Shown one piece after another: positions 46,401 through 58,066 of a stretch of 64,000 bases of DNA. The first letter of the stretch is position 1. Each line of letters opens with the position of its first letter. A program made the translations under genes and the position numbers. Below the pieces are notes generated by a model. It saw nothing but the letters and a program-made list of their open reading frames with translations, was not told the DNA's origin and made no database searches. This stretch comes from Takakia lepidozioides (lineage: Eukaryota > Streptophyta > Takakiopsida > Takakiales > Takakiaceae), in NCBI GenBank assembly GCA_030704615.1, contig CM060731.1, positions 13,886,001 through 13,950,000 of the forward strand, given 5' to 3'.

Positions 46401-49400
46401 AGTGCGATCTCTCCAGTAATTAGTGATTGTTTGCTGGACAGTAGTGGGTACACTATCACCATGGTCTCCAGGAGTAGACGTTGTCAGTACTGCAAAGGTC
46501 ACAAAGCTCTGGAAAGCAGGAAATGTCAAGGCATTTAGTCTGTCCCTGTAGGCCCCTTTGCCACTTCCTCCCCATATATATAAGGTTAACTTTGATAATC
46601 GTAGGTTACTAGCAACACAGAAAAGTTTGGAATGTTCTCTGCTTGTGGAACTCAATGTCAGCAAGCTTCACTGATTGAAGTTTATCAAGTACGTTTGTTT
46701 AGATGGGCTACCAAACAAGTCGCCCCAAATGTTTCAGGCTACCAGTGGACATGCCTAAGTATGAAAGGGTGCTGGTGGTGGAGCGAATTCTCGCAGCTTT
46801 GGGACTGGAATGTATCCGGGACTCTACTGTGGGAACAGTTGAGAACCGTGGAATCTCAGGAGGACAGCGCAAGAGAGTGAATGTGGGGTTGGAGATGGTG
46901 ATGGAACCCTCTCTTTTGATCCTGGATGAACCCACTTCAGGACTAGACAGTACTTCGTCACGCTTGGTGCTCCAAGCCTTACATCGGGAGACAATGGTGG
47001 GTGTTAATGTCGGTGTGGTGCTTCATCAACCTAGGTAAACGCCTGTGGCATGTCAAGCTTTTCTCCTTTGGGACTCCCACAGATGTACTAAATCTTGCCC
47101 ATAAGCTATTTGAGTTCCAATGGATGTTATAGAGGCTCGTTGAGCTTTACCCTGACATTATGAAGTTCCATTTCATTTCTCTTTGAGCTTTCCGTGGACA
47201 ATATAAAAAGTATCATTTCATTTCATTCTTTCTTTATGTCTCCCCTGGGCCTACTGTGCCTCTAACAAATTGTTCATACTCTTGTTCTGCTTCTTCTCTT
47301 CTTTTGTTTCTGCTCCCAAAGTTTTTCTCTATCTTTTTCTGCTTATGTTAAATCCTGTTTCTTTTGTTGTGGGTAGGAAAGCGAGGTTTTGCACACAAGG
47401 CTACTGAATGCAGTCTAAAGAAAGCATTCTATCGGTCTTCCTCCCCTTGTATGTCGCATCAGAAGGTCTTATTCGTAAATTCCTTGTATAATAGAAACTC
47501 TAGCAAGCTCATGTTCAGTCTATATCTTCACCTTGCATGTGCAGTTATGGACTTTTTCAAATGTTCGATGACGTAATGTTTCTGGCTAAAGGAGGGCGTA
47601 CAGTTTACTTGGGACCAGTGAGTGAAGTGGAGGCTTACTTCTCAGGGCTGGGCTTGGTGGTACCAGAGCGGATCAACCCCCCAGATCACTACATGGATGC
47701 ATTGGAAGGAATTGTTCAACCAGAAAACTCCCCCGACTTTGATGCCAGCACTCTACCTATCCTCTGGATGAGGCACAAGGGATATAACATTCCCACAGAT
47801 ACTGCTGCGGAGATACATGCACCAATTGGACGTGAGAGAAAGGGCCTCATAACAGAGTCATCAATGCTGGCTGCAAGCTTTGCACAAGAAGTGTGGGTGG
47901 AAACCAAAACTTTCTTGGTAGTGAGATGGGATGGGCTGAAATCCACGTTCAGAAAGGTGAACGATCTGTCCGGCCGTCAGACACCTGGTTTTTCTCAACA
48001 ATTCGAGATTATTATTCACAGGTCAGAGTCGTGGCCCATCCTTTGTACTGCATATGTATCTATCATTCAAGCAAAGCTGCATTAAACATCATGCTTTCTC
48101 ATATTTTGTAGATGCCTGCCCTGTAGACGACACTCAAACTCTGTAACTGAACTGTTGCAGCTGTTCGCAAGCACTATGGCAATTTTGGGATGGTTGCATA
48201 CAATGGTGGGTTAATAATCCACACAAAGCTTAGCATATCTCAGAACTCGAGAACTGACTCTTGAGGACTGGTGGGGGTTGCTGGATATCAGATTAGCACA
48301 GCAGCGGTTCCGGGATGCCAGAGTTCAGATCCAGGACTACCTTATCCTGCTCATAGCAGGGGCATGCTTGGGCTTTCTTTCAAACATGAGAGACACCAGC
48401 CTAGGATCCCAGGGCTATAGCTATACCATCATCGCCATAGGTTCACTTCTTCCTATTCTCCTTGCATTGTACTGGCTCTCTCCTATCCTCCCTTCCTTCC
48501 TTACTCACACCAAAGAATTTACTTCTACAAAGAACCTTCTTTATCCTTAGAGACAATCATGAAAATGGGATGGTACATCTGCGACAATTTGCACTACAGG
48601 CAAAGTGGAGACAGAGCATCGTTTCTTCTTCTTGGGCCCTGCATACTAGAAGATCCTGGGCAGATATGTTGTTTTAAATATTCTCCATCCCTGGCAAAGG
48701 CCTCACTATGAGGACCTACCTACATGAGAACAGCGCATTCATGCAACTCTAGAACTCTTTGAGTAGTTCTGTGGTCTCAGTCATTCAGCTGTCTAATTTC
48801 TCTATGGTTCTTTGTTGCCTGGTCCCTCCTGCTGACGTAGTAAATGTATAGCAGAAAGAACCTGGTTGAGGGCTTTGCGCCAGACAAGCAACAAGGGCAG
48901 GAGCCCAAGTGCTTTGGTGCAGAGCACGAGGGCAGGTGCTTTCTGCTGCCTTGAAGGCTGACTCTGATTTTTAGCCCTACATCTTGATTTTATCACACGG
49001 TTATAATCCCCTTCGATCGTGGGCACTGGGGATATAGGGTGGAATGAGCTATTCCACCCTCTGACACATGGTTGAACCAGATGTTTCACCCCCTGATCCA
49101 CTTGACATGGGATTCCGCCTTTGAAAAGTCCCCTCGAACTACACTAAGAAAATCAGAGGAGGTCTTTACGATTTTGTATTTGAACATAATTTGACTTTCC
49201 CCTTATGGTTTGTTGTTCTTCTACTTTGTGCCAACTTTGAGGTTCCTTCTTCATTGCTTACCCTATTAGTATGCCTTCATTATGTGTAAGAGCCAAATTG
49301 AGACTCTTCTATGTCTTTGGGTGGTATTCTCAAAAGCTCTCTCAATGCTGGCTGTGTAAGCCAGGGCTGTTTGTGAGAATTTTTGTAGTTTCTGAGGACT

Positions 49401-51234
49401 TTGGACCTCCCTGGCATGAATGTTCAGGATCAGAATGTGATATGGACTTCGTCATGTATGCCCATGTTTGGGAGATGATTGGAATGTATCAGCTATTGTA
49501 TAAAGTGGTCTATAGACGTCTATACGAGATGATAGTCAGTTTAGACTTGAATAGCTCACCATTTGGTATCTTCTCCCTTGGCTTTTTTTCCAAGTTTTTC
49601 TGTCGTTTGCTTTACTTTTTACTTTTTTCCAGAGCTTCACACCTTGAGAGTGCTCTTGTTGCTCAATGGGGAAAGAAAGCAGAAATAGGTGGAAGGAAGC
49701 ACGTCACTTCACATATCTTCTTTTATCTAGCTAAAATTGATTGATCGAAGTCCTTTCTACAGCTCTGCTACCAATGATAGCTGCCCTGAGGAGCTTCACA
49801 GCAGACAAGCTGCAATTCTGGCGGGAGAGTGCTTCAGGAATCAACCGTCTTGCATTCTTTATCGCTAAGGACATCATTGACATTTTTGACGTTCTTATCA
49901 AACCTCTATTTTATCTCTCCATGTTCTACTTCTTCAGTAATCCCCGCTCCTCATTCGGTGAACACTATGTCATCACACTTGTGCTGGTGTACTGCGTGAC
50001 TGGGATATCATATATTGCTGCCATCCTTCTGGAGCCGGCACCTGCCCAACTGGTCCGTTCTCCTTTTTCATCTCTCCCTCTTAGTAAACTTCTTTCCTTT
50101 CTTTCTTTGCTGTTGTCAAGAATGCTATTTGGGCTTCCTGTTGACGTTCTAAATCTATTTGTTTCTTTATTTCTCTCACTTGTCCGCTTGTCCAAGCTGG
50201 GGGTGGGATCTGGCAACAAGGCTGTGACAGGCACAGTGTCGTCAGTATGTTCTCTGTTTGTAGCACTAGTGGAATGTAGCCAATGAGAAATCAAATTTGA
50301 GTTCTGCATATAGCTGGAGAGGTTCATATGCAAACTAGAACAACACCTGCAAGAAAATCAATCCCTTTTCTATTGCATCCCAATAGACAATGGAGTCCAT
50401 GTCCAAACCATTGCAGCAAGAACTACTAGCAGTTTACCTGCATGAGGCATTCCACCTTTATGCCACACTTCAGAAGTTCTTTGAATTCTGTAATTCTTTC
50501 TTGTTCTACTTGGGTCCCTTGTGCCCTTTAGCGTCTTTTTATTTATTTCTTGCTCCGGTGTTTATGGCAATAAGCACAGTGTTTCCACTCCACTCCTCTT
50601 CCTCCCCACTGAAAGATTTGTAATATGCAGCCTTTATAGCCATTATGAAGTTTCTTTCCTTTTTGTTTTCTGAAATCCTTTCAAAGCAAATGTCATCGAT
50701 GTTTCTCACGTGCTACTGTATGGTGTGTCGAGCCAAACTTGTGTGTACCCATGAGATGATGCAGTGGGCAGTGTTTTTACCCATAATAGCCACGCTTCTT
50801 TCAACATCAAGGAAAAATGGTTTTTGGAAGTACTTTTCGGCTGTAAGCTATGCGCGCTATGCACTTGAGGCATATGTCATTGCTAATGCAGAAAGGTCGG
50901 ATCATATTTCCCTTGGTATTTAGTGTTTGTTTGTGAATATTTACTTTCAAGGATTGTATGCACTACATACATTGTGTGTATATGAGGCAAGGGCAATACA
51001 TAAATTTATCATTGCCTGTTTTATAGCAAAATTTGACATTTCGTCTACTGTTGCATTTGTGGGAGCAGGTACAAAGGGGTGTGGATTATCTCACGGTGCG
51101 GTCTTCTTTCGATCCAGGGCTATCGTCTACATGACTGGGGACGTTGCCTAGTCATCCTTCTCGTTTATGGTGTTGTTACACGAGTGCTGGCTTTACTCTG
51201 TCTATTTGTTAGTCACAGAAGCCGCCAACAGTAA
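37457..51234 (+). CDS. ABCG24/ABCG28-type half ABC transporter, copy B
   Basis: Tandem paralogue of copy A with the same 15-exon plan and phases. Exons: 37457-37755, 38500-38573, 38704-38958, 39085-39148, 39783-39929, 43009-43043, 43187-43266, 44958-45191, 45549-46297, 46738-47034, 47545-48021, 48292-48440, 49763-50052, 50765-50895, 51069-51234. They give about 1148 codons with no stop. Walker A, Q loop, signature ([12 protein letters not shown]), Walker B and H loop are intact, as are the membrane helices. The N-terminus is a signal peptide ([16 protein letters not shown]) followed by a Pro-rich stretch longer than in A. In exon 7 one Cys of the Cys-rich region is Arg (TGT to CGT). Intron 5 is over 3 kb and full of LINE sequence. 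In-frame ATGs exist at 37427 and 37454; 37457 is chosen because copy A starts there. Confidence 0.92.
39205..39430 (+). mobile_element. 5'-truncated LINE in intron 4 of ABCG copy B
   Basis: The coding end reads [18 protein letters not shown] and stops. The 3' hairpin at 39363-39377 has a different loop (AAGCTC-TAC-GAGCTT) but an intact stem. Four to five CATTT units form the tail. Confidence 0.82.
39535..39602 (+). mobile_element. Short LINE tail with CCATT repeats
   Basis: A degraded hairpin (GTCTC-TTT-GAGAT) is followed by GGTACC and four CCATT units in place of CATTT. It lies in intron 4 of ABCG copy B, about 180 bp before exon 5. Confidence 0.6.
40260..42039. other. Unresolved repeat-like part of intron 5, ABCG copy B
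   Basis: Copy A has no equivalent of this stretch, so it was inserted in B or lost from A. It contains open pieces such as [14 protein letters not shown] (plus strand, near 40720) and [20 protein letters not shown] (minus strand, near 41660). They look like transposon coding debris, but I cannot name the family. Confidence 0.35.
42040..42592 (+). mobile_element. Second-lineage LINE 3' end with the same hairpin tail
   Basis: An open frame of about 160 codons (42053-42538) contains a Cys motif [20 protein letters not shown] and the segment [19 protein letters not shown], as in the C-terminal zinc region of LINE proteins. The protein differs from that of the other copies, which have CPACTG...EEHFFYCP. 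Yet the 3' end has the same hairpin (42537-42551) and CATTT-like tail. It lies in intron 5 of ABCG copy B. Confidence 0.8.
43490..43640 (-). mobile_element. Inverted LINE tail in intron 7 of ABCG copy B
   Basis: The (ATGAA)n run, hairpin (one mismatch, 43535-43549) and 3' untranslated region appear in reverse orientation. It abuts a plus-strand LINE fragment, giving a head-to-head arrangement. Confidence 0.75.
43641..43955 (+). mobile_element. LINE C-terminal coding fragment
   Basis: It shows the first-lineage LINE coding end in broken frames ([14 protein letters not shown], then [10 protein letters not shown]). It has no tail of its own and joins second-lineage sequence, so it is a mosaic or a nested insertion. 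Confidence 0.65.
43985..44255 (+). mobile_element. Second-lineage LINE 3' end in intron 7 of ABCG copy B
   Basis: The segment [20 protein letters not shown] is followed by the 3' untranslated region, a hairpin with loop TTG (44202-44216) and a CATTT-like tail. Confidence 0.75.
44395..44640 (+). mobile_element. First-lineage LINE 3' end in intron 7 of ABCG copy B
   Basis: The coding end ([20 protein letters not shown]) is followed by a stop, a shortened 3' untranslated region and the hairpin at 44588-44602. The CATTT tail is not clear. Confidence 0.72.
46308..46345 (+). mobile_element. LINE tail remnant in intron 9, ABCG copy B
   Basis: It sits at the same distance from the exon 9 donor as the remnant in copy A (28211-28262). 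It shares the unusual GGGCT change in the hairpin, so both descend from one insertion before the duplication. Confidence 0.72.
47090..47228 (+). mobile_element. Two or three nested LINE tails in intron 10, ABCG copy B
   Basis: A degraded hairpin near 47102, a second near 47143, and a third half-hairpin near 47186 are each followed by ATTATGAAG- or AATATAAAAAG-like sequence and CATTT units. Copy A lacks them at this place, so they came after the duplication. Confidence 0.7.
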
Positions 51235-52760
51235 AAGTGAGTAGCCAAAACCCCAGCAGTAATGTTCATGATGTAACATTCATGAGATTCCCAGCGCTCG
51301 AAGCAAGTCTGGTCCTGTGATAGAATTGTACAATCAACAAGCCATGAAGCTCAATGAGAGTCTTGGTTCATGGCTTATGTTGGAGGCTATGCTCATTATC
51401 TAACCCACCCATGGGGATTTGCCAAGGCAAAGTTAGCACTAGCACCTCCAGGCTGCTGAGTCTTAAAGGCTTAATTGGGAACAAAGGCTTGGGTCAAACT
51501 GTACGTATCGTTTGTAAGTTCACCTCCGGGCAGGGAGCAGTACCTCCAACAGGTCAACAAAGTATGAAGTACCTCTAAATAGCACTGGTCTTGCATATTT
51601 TGATCCTGGGGCATGTCCTTTGTCTTTCGTCTTTTGTCCTGGGGCATGCCCTTCTAAGTCATGCCTGGGTGCGACTTATTTTTAATTAACTTTAGACAAG
51701 CTGTTTTCAGTAGTAGACTCTCAGATTCAACCCATAAAAGAGAAACATTTCAGTTACGATGTTTCAGTTAACATCCTAGTTACAGATGAGAGATTATTTT
51801 GGGAGTAGACTCTCAGATTCGCAATGAGACAACGCTTTCCATTAACCATGGATGTTTCTCTCAGCGACTGTGAGGTCTACGCCTTTTCTCCAGTCACGGG
51901 AAGATGGTGAAGGCCATGTATCACCTGGATCAACTGCTTCCAACTTCAATTGTTTAGAAGCAGGGTTTCAGATCTTCAATTTCATAGCAAACACACAGCC
52001 CACTACCTGATCATCCCGCCCAACCATGTACAAAGGACACTGCCAGATCAAGGCTCAGAAGGATGTTCTATTGCAAGAAAATAATGTTAGTGGGGACGTA
52101 TCCATCAAATTGCGAGTGACAGTTCCAAACAGTGGTGTGGCAGGAAGACGGGAGTTTGACCATTTCGTAAAACGTAGTGGTTCTTATTGAGAACAGAAAG
52201 TGAGGGATGTGTTCTTACACCCATTCATGGGTGCCTTCACCATGACATTCAAAGATCCTATGAGCCTGGCCAAGTTACAGAAGACCACCACTGCTCAACT
52301 CTAGAAGTTTCAGAACACAGATGATACACCTCCTATGCAAGAGAAGACTGCAAGCTTTACCCAAATGGTGTCCTTGTTGAGTATTTCCTGTGTTGGCTTC
52401 AAGTGGGTCTGTGGAGGGACCATCAATTTCAGTCCAACCTGGTGGACTGGGTGACACTTGCTGTATGATTGTAATACATTTTGCAGGTGCCTTCTAAACC
52501 CCTTACATTGTTGCCATGATTGTTTAAGGCTTTTTTTTCTTAAGCAACCAGCCTGACTAATCTCTAAATCGAGTGCTGTATGTGGATATATCAGGCATTC
52601 AATTATTTACCAGACAGTCTAAAATGTAATAAATTTTCCATTTCAAACCCCAAGTGTGGGACCAATTTATGCAAGGTAGAGATCATATTCAAATATTTGT
52701 TGTCCCAAATTTCCCTTGTGTGTGATTCACATGCAGGGGATGTGTACAATTACACTAAGC
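51235..52760. other. 3' flank of ABCG copy B, partly duplicated
   Basis: The part from about 51900 to 52310 resembles 33350-33780 after copy A. It marks the right part of the duplicated block. No gene was recognised. Confidence 0.5.
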
Positions 52761-52765
52761 CTATC

Positions 52766-53900
52766 TCAATAAACTAACACAACTTCCAAAGGTAACAACT
52801 GGTGCTGCATGTTGAATTCAATCCCATGTACCCTGAATTGTTCTGCAACCTCCTCAAAACATGGACTATGTTCAAGCTTTCCATGTGCCATCGTGGTGTC
52901 TACCTGTTCTCCGTAGATGAGGAGGATTTCCTTAATGTATGCTGGGCAACCCACCAGTTATATTCTTGTTCTGAATTTGTGAATGGAAGACACACATTAG
53001 GCCACCCTAACTTAGATGAGAATAATAAGACATAAATACACACCTGATAGAATGCCCACTCTTGGACTGAGCAGTCCTAGCAGTTACTGGCTCAATAACA
53101 CTTTCCTCAAATGGATGGTTCAGGAAAGCTGAAGCACAGCTCAGCAGCAGCAGTCTAATCCACCTCCTTATCAAGATGACCAGTCACCCTGATCCCTTTC
53201 AAGCGCAGATTAGGTATCCCAGCACCGCCCACCTGAACATTCTTGACTGGCGTGAGGGCCATCTTACAGTATTTCTGCCCTGGATTATAGTCTTTGAACA
53301 TTTCAGCTCAGCATCCAATTTTTCACCCTCACGGAAGCTCGGCAAATGATACAGGCGGCTCAAACCCCTCTTGATAAATATACATTGAACTTGTATGTCA
53401 AATTCACTTCCAAGAGAATCCGTAACAAATACATTCCACCGTGGAAGAGGCCGTTGGAGAGTACCCACCATGAGAAAGTAGTCCTATCTGGTCAATGGGG
53501 CACTAATGAGCTCCAGCCATCAGCTTTCTCATTCTTCCTTTTCTAAAATTCACTGAAGCATCCTCAACTAAATTCATAGAAGCAAATCTCCAGTATTTTT
53601 ACAAGGATCTCTACAAACCAGTCTTTTGAACAGCACCCATCAGAAAATCACAATCAATCGAGTCAAATGCTTTAACAAAATCAAGCATCGGAAAGGCCAA
53701 AGCTTGGTTATCGCTTTCTGCAGAGAACAAAGCCTCATTCGCAAACAAGATATTGTCAAGAATCATTCGAAACCAGATTGCTCAGCAAGGATGATTATAG
53801 AAGGGGTTGAAGAGGTAGGGCCACACCATCCAACTCCTCCATTCCTTGCATCTTATAGTATCACTTATAGCTCTCATCCTCAATAACGCAAAATTGGAAG
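52766..53900 (-). mobile_element. Decayed LINE reverse transcriptase, third lineage
   Basis: On the minus strand, MILDNILFANEALFSAES is followed by a clear motif A, LDFVKAFDSIDCDFLMGAV, at about 53635-53705. Further on (52766-52954), ILLIYGEQVDTTMAHGKLEH resembles the region between motifs A and B. Frames are broken and the motif B-C region was not found. The protein differs from the LINEs inside the ABCG introns. Ends were not determined. Confidence 0.7.
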
Positions 53901-54127
53901 TGGTGTGGGCTAGTCGCATTATAGGTAGGTCCAGTTTCAAAGAGCCAATCCTGAAAGGGGCCAATATGATGTCAACTTCGGTCCCATACATGGCGCTCCA
54001 CAGGCACTCGATGCCGGAAGGTTTTAGCGGAAGGGCTGACTGTCAGGATGCCCTGATATTCACACTTGGGAGACGTGGTCAAAATACAAAGAGCGACATA
54101 GCAAAGGGCGTTACGCTCTAGAATAGT

Positions 54128-54160
54128 CTCACTTTTTCTTTTTTCTTTTTTCTTTTTTAA
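54128..54160 (+). repeat. Pyrimidine microsatellite
   Basis: About four units of CTTTTTT in a row, about 300 bp before the heat-shock protein start codon. Confidence 0.8.
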
Positions 54161-54456
54161 ATTTTAGTCTTTTAAAAAGAATGGAAAGTCTTACTAGAAT
54201 AGCTAAAGTTTCTTTCAGGGTTTTTTTTACTAAAGTATAGCATTAGCTAATAGGTAGAGACTACTTAACGAGCTCCAAGGATGGACAAACTATCATTCTT
54301 TGTGGAATCCTCCATGGTTGGGAGGAGAGTTCCTTTGTAAGAACTAAGAACATACTTGTTAAATTCTGTACCTTCCCGTCTTTCAGTTATATAGTTCCAT
54401 TCCTTTACAACATTGGAAGCCAGTTTTGCCCTCTCCCACAAACGAGCTTGAAGTAC

Positions 54457-55309
54457 ATGGAGCCAATATGGTCCAACTACAAAGCGCTGCGTCAGGATAC
54501 ATTTCCGGAGCCAAATTCCAGTCCGCTGTGGGATCAAGATCCATCTTCGGAGTCGGACTTCAGTGCGCTGTGGGAGCAGGATCCATCTTTGGAGGCAGAC
54601 TCCTATGCGCAGTGGGACCAGGAACCAGCTCTAGATTGGCTTGAGACTGTAGACTCTCATGTCTTCAAGGCTGACCTGCCTGGTAAGTCATTAAACTCTC
54701 TATCTATGAATTCTGTGTTTTCCTTAAGATACTAGTATGTCGGGTCACTCAGAGGAGAAAGGTTGCCCTTTTCCTAGATGTCTAAACTATGCTATGGAAA
54801 CTCATACTTGTCTTGCGATTCTACATGTACATCGAAAGAAAAGATGTAAATTCATCTTCGCATTACTATTTTGGATCCTGCGAACAGTACTGAAGAGGTC
54901 GGGCTACTTGTACGCAGGTCTAAAGAAAGAGGAAGTGAAGGTAGTGGTGGAAGATGGACACACGCTTCAGATAAGTGGCGAACACAGGAACGAAGACGTG
55001 ATTAAGTACACTGATACATGGCACTGTGTGGAGCGCAACCAATGCAAGTCCCTGAGGCGCTTGCGCTTGCCTCACAATGCCAACGTAGACGAAGTGACTG
55101 CCGAGGTCGACAATGGCGTTGTTACTGTCACAATCCCTAAGACTCGGAGGCAGGAACAACAACAACATCAGGCTCAGACACGCTCTATCGACGTCAAATC
55201 CTCGGGGGTATCCTTGGGCAAATCCTCGGGCTGGAACTCCTACATATTATTTTCACTCTTCCTAATGTGTCTTAATGTGGTTCTTTTGATGAACCACTTC
55301 ATCATATGA
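54457..55309 (+). CDS. Small heat-shock protein (HSP20) with a C-terminal membrane anchor
   Basis: Chaperone with an alpha-crystallin domain; such proteins bind unfolding proteins. Two exons: 54457-54682 and 54918-55309, joined as [18 protein letters not shown], about 205 aa. The core resembles plant class I cytosolic HSP20 ([54 protein letters not shown]). Two traits are unusual. The N-terminal arm has acidic 14-residue repeats around LWDQDP/LWEQDP. The C-terminus has about 20 hydrophobic residues ([17 protein letters not shown]) just before the stop, so the protein should be tail-anchored in a membrane, as in the plant protein RTM2. Most plant class I genes lack introns; this one has one. 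The start ATG lies at the head of the repeat arm; no clear heat-shock element was located. Confidence 0.9.
54483..54629 (+). repeat. 42-bp tandem repeats in HSP20 exon 1
   Basis: Two full units (54519-54560 and 54561-54602), a partial third (54603-54629) and a degenerate unit before them encode the WDQDP-type acidic repeats. The frame is kept because 42 is a multiple of 3. Confidence 0.85.
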
Positions 55310-55909
55310 TCTAACTTCTAAGAGCCATTATAAGGGTCTGGGTCGAGAAAAGGAGAGTAATGGAGCGGCCAATGGGTGTTGAAATGGCGGATATACGAGG
55401 CCATGTGTAGAGGAGAGCGTAGAACTAGGATATGACAGGCTGTGGCCCCTCCTTCTCTAAGAGGGTTATAGAGAAGTAGGATGAGGCGATGGGCTCTTTC
55501 TAGGAGGTTCCACCAGTGAGGGCTACCTTCTACAATGGCTTTTTGAGCCTCCACTTTACTGTAGGGGGCTCGGCAAGCAGCTTTAGGAACTTACCAAAAA
55601 TGATTGAACCAGGGGGATTTCCAGCTTCTTGTCAAGGACACCAACCACTTCAGACGAACTTGCCATTCGTCTTTAGCATACTAAGCTAGGTATCCAAGGA
55701 GTGAGAACATGACACTGTATCAATTATGTTTATAGAGATATGCTATGGACTTTGGACATGGTTTAAGATTGATTTTGTAGGTCCTTTTATCCATTTCCCC
55801 GTTATCACTATGGCTTCCTGTGTTGGAGACTTGTATCAAAACAAAGATATGAAAAGCTTGTAGTGAATTCATAGATTGAGAAAAATATATCCAACATATA
55901 TGAGTGTCC

Positions 55910-57200
55910 TGGAAACATGTCGAATGCACTCTGCGAGCCCTCTTTTCTTCAGTACCTTCATTTTCTTTTCATCTTTGCTGACAATAAAATCATCAGCTCC
56001 AGGAATCTCCCGAGCATCCTTCTCTTTGCAGGGGGAGGTGCTGAAGACACTCACCTTCAAACCAAACGCCTTGCCATGTGCCCCAGGCCACCCAACCCAA
56101 GAAGTGCTTGCCCTTCGTACGTAGTCTTTGCAAAGTGCTTCATGAATGGGGCTCAAACCGTTATGCCTGCACATAGCAGGGGTGCTGCTCCATCCATAGG
56201 CAAGTTCTCCGGGATCCGCAACACGAACCTGGCAAATCCGGCACGCGTGCATGATTGTCAAACTATGGAAGGGCTATCGTCCAGATCTAGGTAGTTTATG
56301 TTTGTCTAGGCTTACACCTTTGGAGAGTGATTTCCCTGCTATCTGCAGACGATTTCATGTGTCGATTACAACCCTGAGCATTATATCACTCACCACCTGA
56401 CATCCAAAGAAGAGGTCTGTTGGCGGCCAAAAGCATTTCTACAAGTTAGAAACATCAGACAGCCAGTAATTGCGTATCCAGAGACGTACTTCTGGTCAGC
56501 GACCATAATTCCAGAGTAACCACCGGGTTGAGGGAACCATCATCGTCAATGGCGTTGTAGGTCCACAGCACTTTATCGCAATACTGCTCCAGTCCCTGCT
56601 CGCACGACTAACAGTCCTGGCAGGATCGTACCATGCCGCCCACTCCAACAATCTGGCCCACCTCAAAGCCTTCCACCTTTGAGTCCACTTCAGTGACAAC
56701 TCCAACAATTTCATGCCTGTGACCATCCACTTACGTGCTGTCAGACTCAGATGGACCAGTTCTTTGGTTATACTTTAAATTGCATGGCTTTCTTCCCATG
56801 TAGGAAATCCAGACCTGTACATCAGCTTTGGTACACAGCCTGTAGAAGTCTTAGTTAGGTTTCATCACACTCAAAACATGGAGGAACAGCAAGTGTGCCA
56901 TGAGGAATGACACTCCGAGGGTCAGGATCACAAGGGCTAGCAAGCGCCCTTTCAGAACGTCAAATGTATATGCCATTCCTTCCTGCCCGGTATTATCACC
57001 AGGTAATGTACCCAAGAGATGTACTTGGCTAGGCATAAGAGGGTCAGTGTGGACCAGATTGCACCTCACCCTCGAACCATGGGGAATCTCGCCCACTCAT
57101 TTCGGCTTTGATGCAGATCAGAATGGCAAACTCCGCAGTAGAGGACCTTCAATGTCACATCTTCAAGACCTGTTGGCATCCGAATCACATTCGCGCACGG
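55910..57200 (-). pseudogene. CAD-like alcohol dehydrogenase pseudogene
   Basis: Relic of a zinc-dependent medium-chain dehydrogenase of the cinnamyl alcohol dehydrogenase type. In order on the minus strand: [20 protein letters not shown] (catalytic zinc Cys, near 57160-57100); an intron-like gap; [18 protein letters not shown] and the structural zinc loop SCQDC-stop-SCEQGLEQYC (near 56700-56580), which has TAG between the Cys residues; GGYSGIMVADQKYV after a frameshift; RIPENLPMDGAAPLLCAGI (near 56220-56160); another stop and frameshift; and KAFGLKVSVFSTSP (cofactor-binding region, near 56060). The order matches the whole family up to the Rossmann fold; the C-terminal third is missing. Split exons suggest a decayed genomic copy, not a retrocopy. 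Confidence 0.88.
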
Positions 57201-57355
57201 TAAACCTATTTAGCGTAAGGAAGCAGCCGCGGGTCAGATTCTGTTGAGGCTCACTTGAGGTGGTCAACATTAGTCTTAATTCCTGTATCCCAAGGTCTTT
57301 ACAAACTCTAGAGAAGTCTCCCGACACGAAATTTGTTCACAGCACTTGCTATTAA

Positions 57356-57372
57356 CCCTTAAGTTCCCAAGC
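57356..57372 (+). repeat. Left terminal inverted repeat of the piggyBac-like element
   Basis: 17 bp, perfect inverted match to 58563-58579, directly after TTAA. Confidence 0.85.
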
Positions 57373-57609
57373 CCTTTTTTGACTTTTTACCAATTTTGGG
57401 TACCCAGCTGCAGTAAATTGCCCCTAGAAACCTACCAAAAATCATCCAGAGATTCCAGCCTTATAGCAATGGGCCCAGCTCATTTATGCATGACATACCA
57501 AAAAATAAGCCAAATCCACCGTGGAAATTGTGGGATTATAGCGTTGGCCTAGACCTCAAATATCAGGTCCCAAAGAAAAAGTGAGAAAAAAATTGGTTTG
57601 ACCAAATCA

Positions 57610-58066
57610 AAACCTAGCTTTATCCAATTTTGCTTGCCCCAAGACCCACCATTTCCAAATCAATAGTGGAGTGGTTATGTGTATGAATTGGAGCTGCCGG
57701 CAAACAACAAGGTGCATCCAGTATTTCACGTCTCCCTTTTGAAACCTTACTTCAAAGATTAAGCGCGTCCGAATCGGCATCAAGTGTTGCGTCCGCCACC
57801 TGTGCTGTTGGATCATGAAAATGAACCTGAGTACGAGGTGGAGGCAGTACTTAAGTCGAGGAGGTTCAAGAACCGAGAAACGGAGTATCTCGTCAAATGG
57901 AAGGGCTATCATCATGTGGAGACATCTTGGGTGCGTGCCTCAGAAATGGAAACGCATCCGAGGCGGTTGCAGTTTTCGAAGGGCGACCTCAAAAGCGGAA
58001 GAAGCGTTGATGGGGACATCAACCTTGGAGCGTGGGGGAGGAAATGCATGCTTAGCCCGGTTTAGC
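57610..58066 (+). pseudogene. Ty3/gypsy integrase C-terminus with chromodomain, fragment
   Basis: The frame reads [20 protein letters not shown] (the end of the integrase, 57680-57760), then a stop, then a chromodomain with EYEVEAVLKSRRFK and YLVKWKGYHHVETSWVRASE (57820-57950). A purine-rich GTGGGGGAGGA near 58035 looks like the polypurine tract that precedes a 3' LTR. This is the 3' end of a plant chromodomain-bearing gypsy element. No reverse transcriptase or 5' part is present. It sits inside the piggyBac-like element. Confidence 0.87.
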
